DNA of 21,430 nt. Source: CAIVSN01 sp036171455 (GTDB taxonomy: Bacteria; Patescibacteriota; Gracilibacteria; BD1-5; UBA2023). Where the stretch lies: positions 1-21,430 of the forward strand of contig JAVHRB010000011.1 in assembly GCA_036171455.1 (NCBI GenBank). The letters are read 5' to 3'. This document shows, piece after piece, positions 1 to 9,318 of the stretch. A model generated the notes under the pieces. That model was not told the DNA's origin. It worked only from the letters and a program-made list of their open reading frames with translations, and made no database searches. The stretch's first letter is position 1. Every line of letters starts with the position of its first letter. The position numbers were made by a program, and so were the translations under genes.

Positions 1-1
1 A

Positions 2-817
2 CTCGATCTCAAAACGGTTGACTCATGACTCGTAGGATATTGGGATATGGAGACATGTACCGGAAGTGGTGGAGTATGTTGACTGGGGGATAAGCTCAAA
101 GATTTGAGTGGGAATGGGAATGATGGGACATCTAGTGGAGGTGTTGTTATTTGAGGAAGTACTGGCCTAATATGAAGAGCTACTATGTTTAACAGTGGAA
201 GTAAAAATTTTTTTGAAGTTCTGGATAATAATACTTTGGATTTAAAAGATATATTTTCTTTTTCAGCAATAGTTAAATTAAATTCAATTAATGATATCAT
301 GGATTGATGAGATATGGATATTTTATCTAAAAGTTGTGTGATTTGATGTGACAAAACAGAGCCTTATAGATTTGTATTATGAAGATCATTAAAGGGATTT
401 TATAATTTTACTTCTAGTAACGCTATAATTGATTGAACTATTTTAGTAAAAACAAATACATGATTTATTGATTCTAATTTTTTCCAAACACATTTAGCGA
501 TAACAGCAAGTTGAACTTATACTCCATTTACATATGAAAGAGACATATATATATCAAAGATAAAAAATCTTAAAACGAATTATTATATAGTTTCAACTTT
601 CAAGAATTGAATTTATAGATCATATATAGATTGAATTGAAATTTATGAATCAATGTTTAAAGATAAAACGCTTTGGAATTCAGACTGAAAATTATTTTTA
701 TGAGCAAGAAATTCAAATACTAATATTTTTCATTGAATCATAGATGACATAAAAATCTATAACCGTGCTCTATCTGACACTGAAATCAAACAGCAGGCAA
801 AAATTGCTGGATTTTAA
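2..817 (+). CDS. LamG / concanavalin A-like lectin domain protein, C-terminal part (5' end outside window)
   Basis: The reading frame is open from the window edge to TAA at 815-817 and gives 271 residues once TGA is read as Gly. Sixteen in-frame TGA codons occur, so no standard-code ORF is visible. The sequence opens with a typical LamG entry, GLVGYWDMET, followed by a DLSGNGNDG motif. It ends with the family's closing motif, IDDIKIYNRALSDTEI, about 15 residues from the stop. LamG domains are beta-jellyroll folds that bind glycans or proteins outside the cell. In Gracilibacteria such domains are often the C-terminal part of long secreted or pilin-like proteins, but the N-terminus is missing here, so the anchor is unknown. 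The gene is AT-rich and far denser in TGA than any other in the window. The LamG fold is near certain; the binding partner is unknown. Confidence 0.85.
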
Positions 818-844
818 TATGAAAACCCAGCACTACCTTAGTTT

Positions 845-1483
845 ATGTTCAACTTCTCCCTCATCACTCTCCTCCAAACTCTCCCAGGTATCATCATTGG
901 ACTGACAGTTCATGAATTTTCCCATGCCTACGTAGCCTACCTCTGCGGGGATCGGACTGCCAAAGATATGGGCCGGTTATCGCTCAATCCACTCAAACAT
1001 ATTGATCCTTTGGGATTTCTATTTATCGTATTTGCCGGATTCTGATGGGCAAAACCGGTTGTGTTTGACAAAAATCGTATCAAGAAATCCTCAGACGCAA
1101 TTAAAATTGCATTGGCTGGACCTATATCCAATGCGTTTTTAGCAATATTATTATCTTGAATTTTTGCTTTTTTACTGACTCATGTTTCATCGGCAAGTTT
1201 TGATAAGTACCGATTTCTCATTGATATGCTCTCCTATGGGATTTTCATTAATTGGGGGCTATTTGTTTTTAATTTGTTGCCTATTCCACCGCTCGATGGT
1301 TCTCATGTTTTTTTAAGTCAGTACATGAACCATCCAAATTATGAAAATATCTACCGATACGGAACGATAGCATTATTTATAGCTTTGCTTTTGGAATCTC
1401 AGTTTCATTTGACTATTCTACCGATTCGACCAATGGTCGTATTTTTGAGCGGTTTGTTTTTGAACTGGTTCGGTGTAGGATAG
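845..1483 (+). CDS. M50-family site-2 protease (intramembrane zinc metalloprotease)
   Basis: The gene encodes 212 residues, starting at ATG 845 and ending at TAG. The zinc-binding helix HEFSH (H23, E24, H27) lies in the first membrane segment. The third ligand motif, NLLPIPPLDGSHV, places D151 in a later segment. TGA codons stand at residues 67 and 105; the first completes the conserved GWAKP motif of bacterial S2P-like proteases, which needs Gly there. Four or more hydrophobic segments span most of the chain. No PDZ domain is present, so this is the short, minimal S2P type. The family cleaves membrane-embedded substrates such as anti-sigma factors or signal-peptide remnants; the substrate here is unknown. 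It begins 27 nt after the LamG gene and converges on the next gene with 12 nt between stops. No Shine-Dalgarno sequence is visible. Confidence 0.9.
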
Positions 1484-1495
1484 GAAGCGTTTGAT

Positions 1496-2176
1496 TTAAG
1501 TATGGAAATCCGTTTTTTCGATTTCCTTTAGAATTCCATGAAGTATTCTCCGATAAACCGGAATCGATATCCTACTCGATTTGAACCGCATCGGTTCTTC
1601 TTCCCGGAAAATGTAATCCGTAAACGAATTTCGGATTTCCAGGTATTCTCATGAACGTTTGCTTCCTGCAGAAAATACGTCCAATCGAATATCTGGATTT
1701 TCTGAACCATGCTGGTTTTGGAGTACATATCCATGAACCGGATGCTGTAGTTCTTTTGACAGTTGTAGAACGGTGTTTTTGAGTCGGATTCCGGAAACCA
1801 TATATTCGTCGAATACCCCTATTTTCCCTATTTTCTCGAAATTTTTTCGGATGAGTTCTAGATTCTGGTTATTTTCGAGAGAATGTCCGTAAGGGTTTGG
1901 TCCCGGATCGAATGTTCTCCAAATAGGGAACGGAAGTCCTTTTTTTCGATATATTGCCCGAAGTATTGGTAGGAAAATTCTTCCGGTCCGTTCTAGGAGG
2001 AGAATTCCTTCGACTCGGTCTTGTATCATTTCACTGACTACAGTATGGCAATCCTGAATGAGATGGTATTTTCCTATTGAGGTATGAAAGAGCGGTACAT
2101 TCATATGAACACGATCAACCATATTCGTAATGTCCATATTTCTGAGATACGATCGAATGGTATTTCCTAGGCTCAT
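1496..2176 (-). CDS. Phosphoribosyltransferase-like protein, function unknown
   Basis: The gene encodes 226 residues with ATG at 2176 and TAA at 1496-1498. One TGA, at residue 176, is read as Gly and adds about 50 C-terminal residues. Residues 55-75 (EGILLLERTGRIFLPIL) and 115-135 (IGVFDEYMVSGIRLKNTV) resemble the first strand-helix and the phosphoribosyl-binding loop of type I phosphoribosyltransferases. The usual acidic pair followed by TG-T is changed to DE-Y-VSG-R, so substrate and activity cannot be assigned. No membrane segment or signal peptide is seen. It is divergent from the carboxylase gene, with its own promoter close to the start codon. The reading frame is well supported; the fold assignment is tentative, and it could be a non-catalytic member of the fold. 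Confidence 0.7.
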
Positions 2177-2181
2177 GTTCT

Positions 2182-2211
2182 GTATAATGACAAATTTACA
2201 AATTATGTCAA
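2182..2211 (-). promoter_or_regulatory. Sigma-70-type promoter for the phosphoribosyltransferase-like gene
   Basis: On the minus strand, TTGACA (2211-2206) is followed after 18 bp by TTATAC (2187-2182). The predicted transcription start, near 2175, falls on the start codon at 2176, and no ribosome binding site is present. This points to a leaderless or nearly leaderless mRNA. The call rests on hexamer match only. Confidence 0.5.
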
Positions 2212-2250
2212 TTTATTGATTTTTTTCAGCATTTTTCATATTTTTCTCCA

Positions 2251-2278
2251 TTGACATCCTACCTTTCTCTTTTACTAT
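2251..2278 (+). promoter_or_regulatory. Sigma-70-type promoter for the carboxylase-ligase operon
   Basis: TTGACA (2251-2256) is followed by a 16-bp spacer and TACTAT (2273-2278). The expected start, near 2285, gives an AT-rich leader of about 80 nt without a clear Shine-Dalgarno sequence. A second, weaker candidate (TTGACT at 2301-2306, 17 bp, TAAAAA) lies closer to the gene. Confidence 0.5.
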
Positions 2279-2366
2279 GAATTTTAATACAAAAACCTAT
2301 TTGACTTTTAATAAAACTATGCGTAAAAATTAATTTTTAGAAAAGTTTTTGTAATTTCTATTGAAT

Positions 2367-5300
2367 ATGTCCCAGCTCCCAAAATTTTCTAATCCGTTTT
2401 CTCCGACCCCCAATTCGGTTTTGGATTTGCGTGCTTATCGTTCTGGAGCCCTCAGGGATTTTACTCGCGAACGGGCGGTACCACTCCTCTTGTCGAATGT
2501 TGTGAGACATCCTACTTGCGCGACATATGCTTGGAGAATTGCCTCGATTCTTGAGTTTGGGAAATTACAAAATGTGGGGCTGGATTCTCCGTTTTTTCTC
2601 GACGATAGCGACATTAAAAAGAGAATTTTGGAAATCGAATCGTACCCCAAACGATATGGACAGAATTTTCTTGATGTTTACTATAATGAATTTGTCACCT
2701 ATCAGAACAGTATAGAGAAGAAATGGACCACTGAATCTATTATCGAAGAAGTGTTTCATGGAAAAATACTCCATAGTGGAGCAATATGTATTGGAAAATT
2801 CAAAATCAATAACGTTTTATATCTGTTCGTTGGACATGATAAGAACCATTCTGGGGGACGGGCGACCACGGAAGACCACCGAAGCGTCATCGAAATCCTA
2901 AAATCCGGGGAATTCGACCGAGTCATATACTGGGTGGACACACCAGGAGCCGATTCGGGAGCGCGCGCTAACGCGACACACCAGGCAGCTTGCATGTCTG
3001 AGCTTATTACGACCGTGAGTACCTTGAGCAAGCCGAGTCTGACGGTACTAGCAGGAGAAGGTGGATCCGGAGGAGCAGAAGTATTTTTTGGTTCTGATTT
3101 TCGAGTGGCGTTGGCTCAATCATATTTTTCCACGATTCATCCCATTGGTCATGCGGCTATTATAAAATGAGTTCATTCTCCCAAAGAAATTGCTTGGATG
3201 CTCGAAGTGGATGCGTTCCATCTCTCGAAAAACGGGGTAGTGGACGCAGTCTCCAATCTGTCGGTGAGTAAAAATATGGGAGATTTGAACCTCGGTTCAG
3301 ATAAAATGGGGCAAGACCTCGTGAAAATGTTTGAAACGAGCTTTGCTCATATCGAAAAGCAGGTGAAATTTGGGGAACAGCTAGTCGAAGGAGATACTGC
3401 AGCTTCTTATCGGTTTTTACGTGAGCTTTCTCAGCGAGCAAAAACTGCTGGTATGCTCACGGACCGTACCAAAAACATAGAGAAAATTTCAACTTCACTT
3501 GAGTTCGGAAAACGATATGAGAATGGGACCGTTTCTCTGGATTTTGTCCGTACACTTTTGGATAAAGATCGGCATTTGGTCGCGGATTTCGATCACCTCC
3601 GAGGGAATATTCTCGGATTTTTTATACATGCGTTCGAGCGGGGCGACCTTACCAAATTCAACGTTGTTGCAGCGGCAGAAACCTTACTCAAGTATGTGAG
3701 TAAGATGGGGGATTATTCTTTTATTGTTCCGGTAAAAGAACGGAATAATACTATCGGGTTTTTGAAAAGTGAATTGTACAATTATCAGTTTTTGTTTGAG
3801 ACGCTGAGTATTCTCATAGATCCACTCCATTACGATCGTTTTTTCTCAGTACACGGCAAAACTGATGATTCCGTAATCTCAAAGGATAAGGGGTTACATT
3901 ATGAAAAATACCATATTGATACCTTTCTTCGGATCATTTTTGATGCTTCGGCGCCGCGCTATGTGTACATGGATTATGCTGCATGGAAACAGCACCGGTT
4001 CCAGTGGCTCCGATCCATGTTGGATTGCCGACTTGACGAGTTAGTTAAACTGACAAGGGAATTCAAAAACGTACATTATAACTTGCCTGATACTATTGTT
4101 CCACTGGCACTCCTATTGCTCGATAAATTTTGTGAAGCTTCCCTTGCGAAAGAGTATCATCCGAGTCTTCTTTCAAATGAGGTACTTCACATCGATTTTT
4201 ATCAGAAGGCCCAATATGAGCTAATCCGGTATTACGAACAGGTTCGTACCGCCATTTTCCGCAAGATTGGAAGTGCCGAAATGGAACGAAAATTTTTCGA
4301 GAGTTTCGAATCAAGTTATCTCAATTTCAAACGGGCCAGAATTTCTGTCATGCAGGATGCGGAAAAATTGTGAAAAAGTCCGAATTCAGCGGTGAGTACT
4401 GGTTTTGGGCGTATGAAAGACGTTACTGGACTTTTTGGGGTTATCATGTTGAATTTTTCTATTGAGGGTGGGGCCATCGATGCCGCGGCAGCCTCAAATA
4501 TTATTCGGCTCATTGAACAGTCGGCGGAACGGAAAATACCGGTTATTATGTTCCTTCAATCCGCGGGAATGTTTGTCGATGCTGGGCCAGAATCGGTATC
4601 GTCCATGACGGCTATAAATTTTACCATTGCCCGATATTTTGAAAAAACCAAGGGATTGTCGCATTGTCGCATTTTCTCCGTTCCGTTTGGGATTTGTACC
4701 GGAGGTACGGCAGCTTCTTTTGCTCAGGCTCCCGGGGTAGTCGTCGTTCCGATTGGACTTTCTGAAATTCCATTCGCTGGACGTATTGTGACGCTCGAAC
4801 TTCTCCCGCTCGAATCCACGATTGCCGATTTGCAGGTAGGAAAGTGAGTGGTTCACGCAGTTGTTAAAAATCCTTTTCTTCCGGCGGAGCAGGCCACCGA
4901 AATTTATGAAATGCTCAAAAAATCTGGTTTGGAAGATATTGTAGAACCGACTATAACCTTGGCAGAATACCTGAGAAAAATTCTTCATGCGGAAGTACAA
5001 CCGGTAACGGGGCCATTTTTGAGCGTGGAACGGGTTTCTAAGGATAAAAATGCCCTGTTTCACCCATTCCAACGGGTTGCCGTCCTGAATCGTGGCATTA
5101 TTGCTAACAAAGCGATGCAGGCCATGAAAAAAATGAAAATTGACTACCGGATGATGTTCACCGATGCCGACAAGAACCTGCCGTACGTCACTGAAGCCAC
5201 CGAGAGTGGAAAAGGATTGTGGATCAACGACTATATGATGAATGGACACGCGATTATCCGTTCCATCAAGGATTCTGGGTGTGACGCGGTATATCTCGGA

Positions 5301-6920
5301 TATGGATTCTATTCTGAACGGGATGATTTTATTGCACTCTGTGAGACGCATGGCATTGTTGTTATTGGACCAAGCTCAGAAAACGTCGAACGCATGGGAG
5401 ACAAAATCAAAGCCCGAACAACCTTTAAGGAAGTATTAGGTGGTATGGATATACCAAATAGAGATGACTTTGCCCCAGCGAGGGGTTCTGATGATATCCT
5501 GGGAAACGATGGAATCGTTCATAGCGAAGAAGTTGCCATCCAAGTTGCTGAGGAAATTGGTTTTCCAATAATGATTAAAGCAGTATACGGGGGTGGGGGA
5601 AAATGAATTCGCAAGATCTACAACGTGGAAGATTTGAAAAACAGTTTCGAACTTATGTCTGAAGAAGCCCTAATAAATTTTGGGAATTCCTCGATGTATA
5701 TTGAGAAAGCATTGGAAAATCAACGTCATATTGAAGTGCAGATTTTTAGCGATATCTCCGGGCAATGCGTACCGCTCGGGGTTCGTGATTGTACTACCCA
5801 GCGGAAACGGCAAAAATTCATCGAGGAAACCGGTGATTTGGGGATTCCAACCGTTCTTACCCAGGAACTCCAGTCTCTCTGTAGTTCCGTCGCCAAGGCT
5901 ATCGGATACGTCGGGGCTGGAACGTTCGAGTTTCTCTACGATCCTGATGCTCAGAAATTTACGTTCATGGAAATGAACACTCGCATCCAGGTGGAACACA
6001 CCATTACGGAACGATTGGTTCAAGAAGCACATGATAATCGAATGAATCTTGTAGCACTCCAATTCCTTCTGGCTTCCGGGAAATCGCACAAAATCATGGA
6101 GGAAGGTGAAAAGCTCCAGAAAAACCTCGAAAAACATAATGGACATGCCCTCGAAATCCGAATTTGTGCCGAGGATCCGACTCAGAATTTTACTGGAAAA
6201 GAAATGGCAGCCATTACGAGTTGGTCCCTTCTGTTGCCAAAATCCCTCAAAAAAGTTACCCGGTTTGAAACCTTTCTTTCCCGAAAAACGAAAGGAAAAA
6301 ACCATACGTCCAAGTATGATTCGATGATTGGTCAGCTCATTGTATCTGGAAAGAATCGTAAAGAGACAATCAAGAATGCTATCGTCGCCCTTAGTGCCCT
6401 TGAAATCAATGGAATTCCAACAAATAAGGAACTCGCACTCCGAATACTCAATAGTACCGATTTTCAGGAATTTGGTCTTCGGATTGATACCCTCGATAAA
6501 AAACCTGCCGAGTTTTTTGACAACCTGACTCCGTTCACAGGAAAGGTGGAATATATTTCTGCCATCAAGGAAGACATTGTTATTCTCGCTCCAGGAGAAT
6601 TGGTGATTCGTACTAACCAAGCGACCAAAGTTTCTCGAGCTCCGGAAACGGGCATGACTATTGCAGGAGAGATAGTTACCGATCACGACGGAAAACCCAT
6701 AGGTCGACTGTTCGAACTCGTGCTCGCCAAAAACAATACCCAGATAACTCCGGAAATGCTCCGTGGAGAAACGTTCTATTTCAAGGACAGCACCGGAGAC
6801 GTTGTGCCGTTTTCGGACGGAGTAACATACTTGGTGACCCGTGTTTTGGTCGAAGCTAACCAACAGATTGGCCGAGGGCAGTCAATTTTTGTAATCAAAC
6901 CGATAGATGAGATTGTATAG
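2367..6920 (+). CDS. Single-chain acyl-CoA (acetyl-CoA) carboxylase: CT-alpha, spacer, CT-beta, biotin carboxylase, biotinyl-like domain
   Basis: One 1517-residue chain from ATG 2367 (an in-frame TTG at 2361 is possible) to TAG 6918-6920, with Gly-TGA at residues 268, 669, 827 and 1080. Residues ~150-300 match AccA (VDTPGA from 190, EGGSGGA from 231). Residues ~300-670 are a mostly helical spacer I cannot assign. Residues ~680-850 match AccD (ICTGGTAASFAQAP). Residues ~900-1365 are a complete biotin carboxylase: NRG near 903, ATP loop GGGGKGI (the last Gly is TGA 1080), HIEVQIF, MEMNTRIQVEH, YDSMIG. Residues ~1390-1517 look like a biotinyl domain (PFSDG, GRGQSIFVI), but FKD (1472-1474) stands where MKM is expected. 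The AccD zinc ribbon is absent. The known family reaction is ATP-dependent carboxylation of biotin and transfer to an acyl-CoA. It overlaps the ligase gene by 14 nt. Substrate choice is inferred, not shown. Confidence 0.9.
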
Positions 6921-7803
6921 TGAATTGACGGATCTCCCACCCCGTTACGGATTTTCCAGTGTAAAAAACAAAGGAAAGATTTTAAACTTTTGCAAAACTG
7001 ATGTGGTTGAATCTTTTGAAGGGAAATTTGATGATGGAAGTAATGGGCTTATGTTTTTATCGGAAAGAAGATCTCTTCGTTCCTATGATCTTTCGGAAAT
7101 CGATGCGTTCCGAAAGTCAGTAGGCCTGCAGACACTCGGTATCATCTGTACCTGACTTTCTGCCCCTTGGGGGAGTGGAAACCGCCGTTGGGTGAACATG
7201 CAGGATGAAAAAACAAATTTCAACGCGAATATTTTTTTACAGATTGACCGGCGTGTTTGGTCTCCGAAAGAAAGTTTTTCACTTCAGGAAAAAATATCCG
7301 TAGGCATTGCTCGGACACTTGAATCGTATTTGAAAATAGAAGGAATTACTATTCATTATCCTTTTCATTTTTTGTACCATCAAGGGAAAGTTGCAGGACA
7401 TCTCATACAGACTTGCAATACAGCAGATGGTATAGCAATGCGTATTGGTGTCGGAATTAATACTGATTTTGCTCCAGAGTTACCGGAAAATGATGAATTA
7501 GTTAAATATATCTATAAATCTCCTACAAGTCTCGGTATGAAGCCGGATGATTGGGGAGATTTGTACCGACGGCTCCGGTATAATATACTGGAGTGCTTGT
7601 CGATGGAATCTTGCCATGAACCATACAAAAACCTCCTGACTGTCAAAGCCGGACGTGTTGTTCAAGTGTATCGTGATAGCGGAACGATACATTTGGGAAA
7701 ACCTTTGACACACGCGATGGTCATGGAAATCACTGAAGAAGGAAATCTTGTTATGGACGATGGGAAAACGTATAATACCGAGCATCACGTCCAAACGAAC
7801 TAG
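6907..7803 (+). CDS. Divergent biotin-protein ligase (BPL/LplA catalytic fold plus C-terminal SH3-like domain)
   Basis: The gene encodes 298 residues, with ATG overlapping the last 14 nt of the carboxylase gene, which suggests translational coupling. TGA at residue 83 is read as Gly. The order of elements follows BirA's catalytic half: WGSGNRRWV (88-96) where BirA has its biotin-binding GRGRRGR-W loop, NANIFLQI for the following strand, HYPFH in place of KWPND, GKVAGHL in place of KLAGIL (the active-site Lys is kept), then IGVGINTD. The last ~50 residues (LTVKAGRVVQVY to the end) resemble the small C-terminal domain. There is no N-terminal DNA-binding domain, so it should not be a BirA-type repressor. 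Position next to the carboxylase implies that it modifies that chain. Lipoate ligase of the same fold is an alternative, but no lipoyl enzyme is nearby. Confidence 0.75.
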
Positions 7804-7805
7804 GT

Positions 7806-7817
7806 GGGGGAAACCCC
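7806..7817 (+). other. Small GNRA-capped hairpin after the ligase gene
   Basis: GGGG, a GAAA loop and CCCC begin 3 nt after the ligase stop. No T-run follows, so it is not a standard intrinsic terminator. It may protect the 3' end of the mRNA or be chance. The rest of the 92-nt gap to the convergent gene holds nothing recognisable. Confidence 0.25.
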
Positions 7818-7895
7818 GCTAAAACGCGAACTCCTTGTCATTTTTTCCTTTCCTGGTTCAACGTACTAGTGCACGTCTCACGGCGGTACTCGAAA

Positions 7896-8363
7896 TTAAC
7901 TTCGGATTTCATCCCCGGAACCTACAGGAGAACTTTCCTCCGTTGACCCCGTATCGTTCGTAACGATTCCATCAACCTTTTTACGCACGCCGCTTCGTGT
8001 TATATTTAAAAATTCAGTATTTGTTGATACAACGAGCAATACTTTATGATTTCCACGGTCTTGGGATTCGGCATATTTCCGTATGTGAGTCATAACTTCT
8101 TCCGGTACTTCGAATTTTCTGGCAGCAGCTTTGTGATAGGGTCAGATGATATAATATCCCCCGTCTAGTGCGATACTTTCGGCCGCTCTAAAATCGTACT
8201 CCAGCCGGGGATTCTTGATAAACTGTTTGACAATAGATTGTACTTCCAAAATAATTCTTTCGGGTATATTACTGGAAAATACCGTATAATTGTATTGTCG
8301 GAGCATTTGGTATCCGTTCAAACCCATGGCTCGTTGCATATTGTGCGAGAGGATATTAGCCAT
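7896..8363 (-). CDS. Unknown 155-residue protein paired with a kinase-like gene
   Basis: The gene encodes 155 residues: ATG at 8363, TAA at 7896-7898, with one TGA (8142-8144) read as Gly inside a GYYIIGPYHKAAARKF segment. The start codon lies one nucleotide after the stop of the upstream kinase-like gene, so the two are almost surely co-transcribed and translated together. The middle is predicted to be alpha/beta, with many charged residues; the last ~20 residues are Ser/Gly/Glu-rich and probably disordered. There is no signal peptide, membrane segment or metal motif. I do not recognise the family. Partnership with a kinase suggests a substrate or regulator, but that is only context. Confidence 0.65.
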
Positions 8364-8364
8364 A

Positions 8365-9165
8365 TTATGAGATGAATTCGATAGTTTTAGTGGAATTTGC
8401 GAGATTTTCTTGATAGATTTTTCTTCCTTCGTATACGGTCGAGTGAGATTTTGACGTAATGATAGAATTTCAGAAGTCGATGAGATAGATCCTTATGAGA
8501 TTTCCTGTAGTTTCATCCTTTTGGATCATAATATTTCACAGATGGATATCCTCATGCGATAAACCATGAGATTTCAGAAATTGTACTGCTGTATCGAAAT
8601 TTTCCTTTTCTGATGCTCCTAAAATGTCGCAAAGCGCGTTTTTGTAATCGTACACGTTCAATTTTTTTTCCATTTCCGGGTATTTCCGCAGTAATTCCTT
8701 GTCGGTAAAACCATTCAATTCTGATTCTTTAGCAATGCTTCCAGATTTGAGAAGGATTTCGCAAATTTTGTAAAAAAGGAGCGTTTTTCCACGGATATGT
8801 TCCATGATTACCACTCATTCTGGCAGACTGCTATTGACGAAATGGTCATTCCAAATGAACGGTATAGAAATGTGTTCCGGAACTTTCCCGAGCATTTTCC
8901 CCATTTCCAATCCATAAAAAAAGGATTCATGGCGGTTTTTTTCACTATGGAGCTCTTCTTCGGAGTTGGTTTCGTTGGGAATCCGTACTACCATATCCGG
9001 CTTGGAAATACGATATACGGTTGCCTTTGCCCCATTCCCGAGTTTCTGCAAGCCCTCGTGCCGATTTTGCCAGCCGAGCTCTACGAGCTTCTCAAAAATA
9101 GCCTCATTCGTATAGGCTTCATGAGATTCCATGGGGGTATATATGTCATTTTGGAGTTGTGGCAT
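8365..9165 (-). CDS. Protein kinase-like (kinase/aminoglycoside phosphotransferase fold) protein
   Basis: The gene encodes 266 residues from ATG 9165; a GTG at 9171 would add two. Three TGA codons are read as Gly. Motifs run in kinase order: glycine loop LGNGAKATVY, beta-3 strand MVVRIP, hinge VIMEHIRGKTL, catalytic loop HEDIHLGNIM, then LIDFG. The Gly of HLGN and the Gly of DFG are both TGA (8536-8538 and 8470-8472), so without recoding the active site is cut apart. The catalytic Asp, the following Asn and the DFG Asp are kept. The beta-3 lysine that normally holds ATP is replaced by Arg. The chain is short, with no extra sensor domain or membrane segment. Family members phosphorylate proteins or small molecules; the substrate here is unknown. 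It is followed after 1 nt by the 155-residue gene. Confidence 0.8.
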
Positions 9166-9176
9166 GGGCACACTGT

Positions 9177-9182
9177 ATCATA
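9177..9182 (-). promoter_or_regulatory. Possible -10 element of the kinase-like gene
   Basis: TATGAT on the minus strand ends about 11 nt before the ATG at 9165 and 6 nt before the alternative GTG at 9171. A start site near 9170 would give a leaderless or very short-leader mRNA. No clear -35 hexamer is seen; the tandem repeat at 9205-9232 lies just upstream of where it should be. Confidence 0.35.
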
Positions 9183-9204
9183 TATTCCAAATCGGGACAA
9201 AAAA

Positions 9205-9232
9205 TGTGCCGTATTTCCTGTGCCGTATTTCC
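9205..9232. repeat. Perfect tandem 2 x 14-bp repeat in a divergent promoter region
   Basis: TGTGCCGTATTTCC occurs twice head to tail with no mismatch. It lies between the kinase-like gene (minus) and the HDOD gene (plus), upstream of both promoter candidates. It could be a two-site operator or a recent slippage duplication. Confidence 0.6.
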
Positions 9233-9259
9233 TCATTTTCTAAAGTTTCCTAACTCGTA

Positions 9260-9287
9260 TTGAAAAATCCATTTAATTCGTTATAAC
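9260..9287 (+). promoter_or_regulatory. Sigma-70-type promoter for the HDOD gene
   Basis: TTGAAA (9260-9265), a 16-bp spacer and TATAAC (9282-9287) predict a start near 9294 and a 25-nt leader before ATG 9319. The leader has no Shine-Dalgarno match. Confidence 0.5.
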
Positions 9288-9318
9288 TAACAAAATAGAA
9301 ACTTAGTCATCCCACATT

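Noticed and set aside
845..1483. TGA as tryptophan (code 4) or selenocysteine
   Set aside because: Conserved positions require Gly, not Trp or Cys; Trp is coded by TGG at its own conserved places, and there are far too many TGA codons for selenoproteins.
2301..2329. Second promoter for the carboxylase (TTGACT, 17 bp, TAAAAA)
   Set aside because: The -10 match is poor in a very AT-rich stretch; the upstream candidate is better.
4494..5351. 285-residue minus-strand open frame
   Set aside because: Opposite the CT-beta and biotin carboxylase parts; no recognisable motif and a composition typical of a shadow frame.
5670..6863. 397-residue minus-strand open frame
   Set aside because: It lies opposite the biotin carboxylase part, whose motifs are complete; the minus frame shows no domain and is only the mirror of a codon-biased gene.
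2367..6920. Reading the carboxylase as five separate genes or as a pseudogene
   Set aside because: All breaks are TGA, all pieces are in one frame, and one break falls exactly on the invariant Gly of the ATP loop, so it is one intact gene under code 25.
8797..9243. 148-residue plus-strand open frame
   Set aside because: It runs antisense to the kinase-like gene, whose glycine loop and hinge motifs make the minus strand the coding one.
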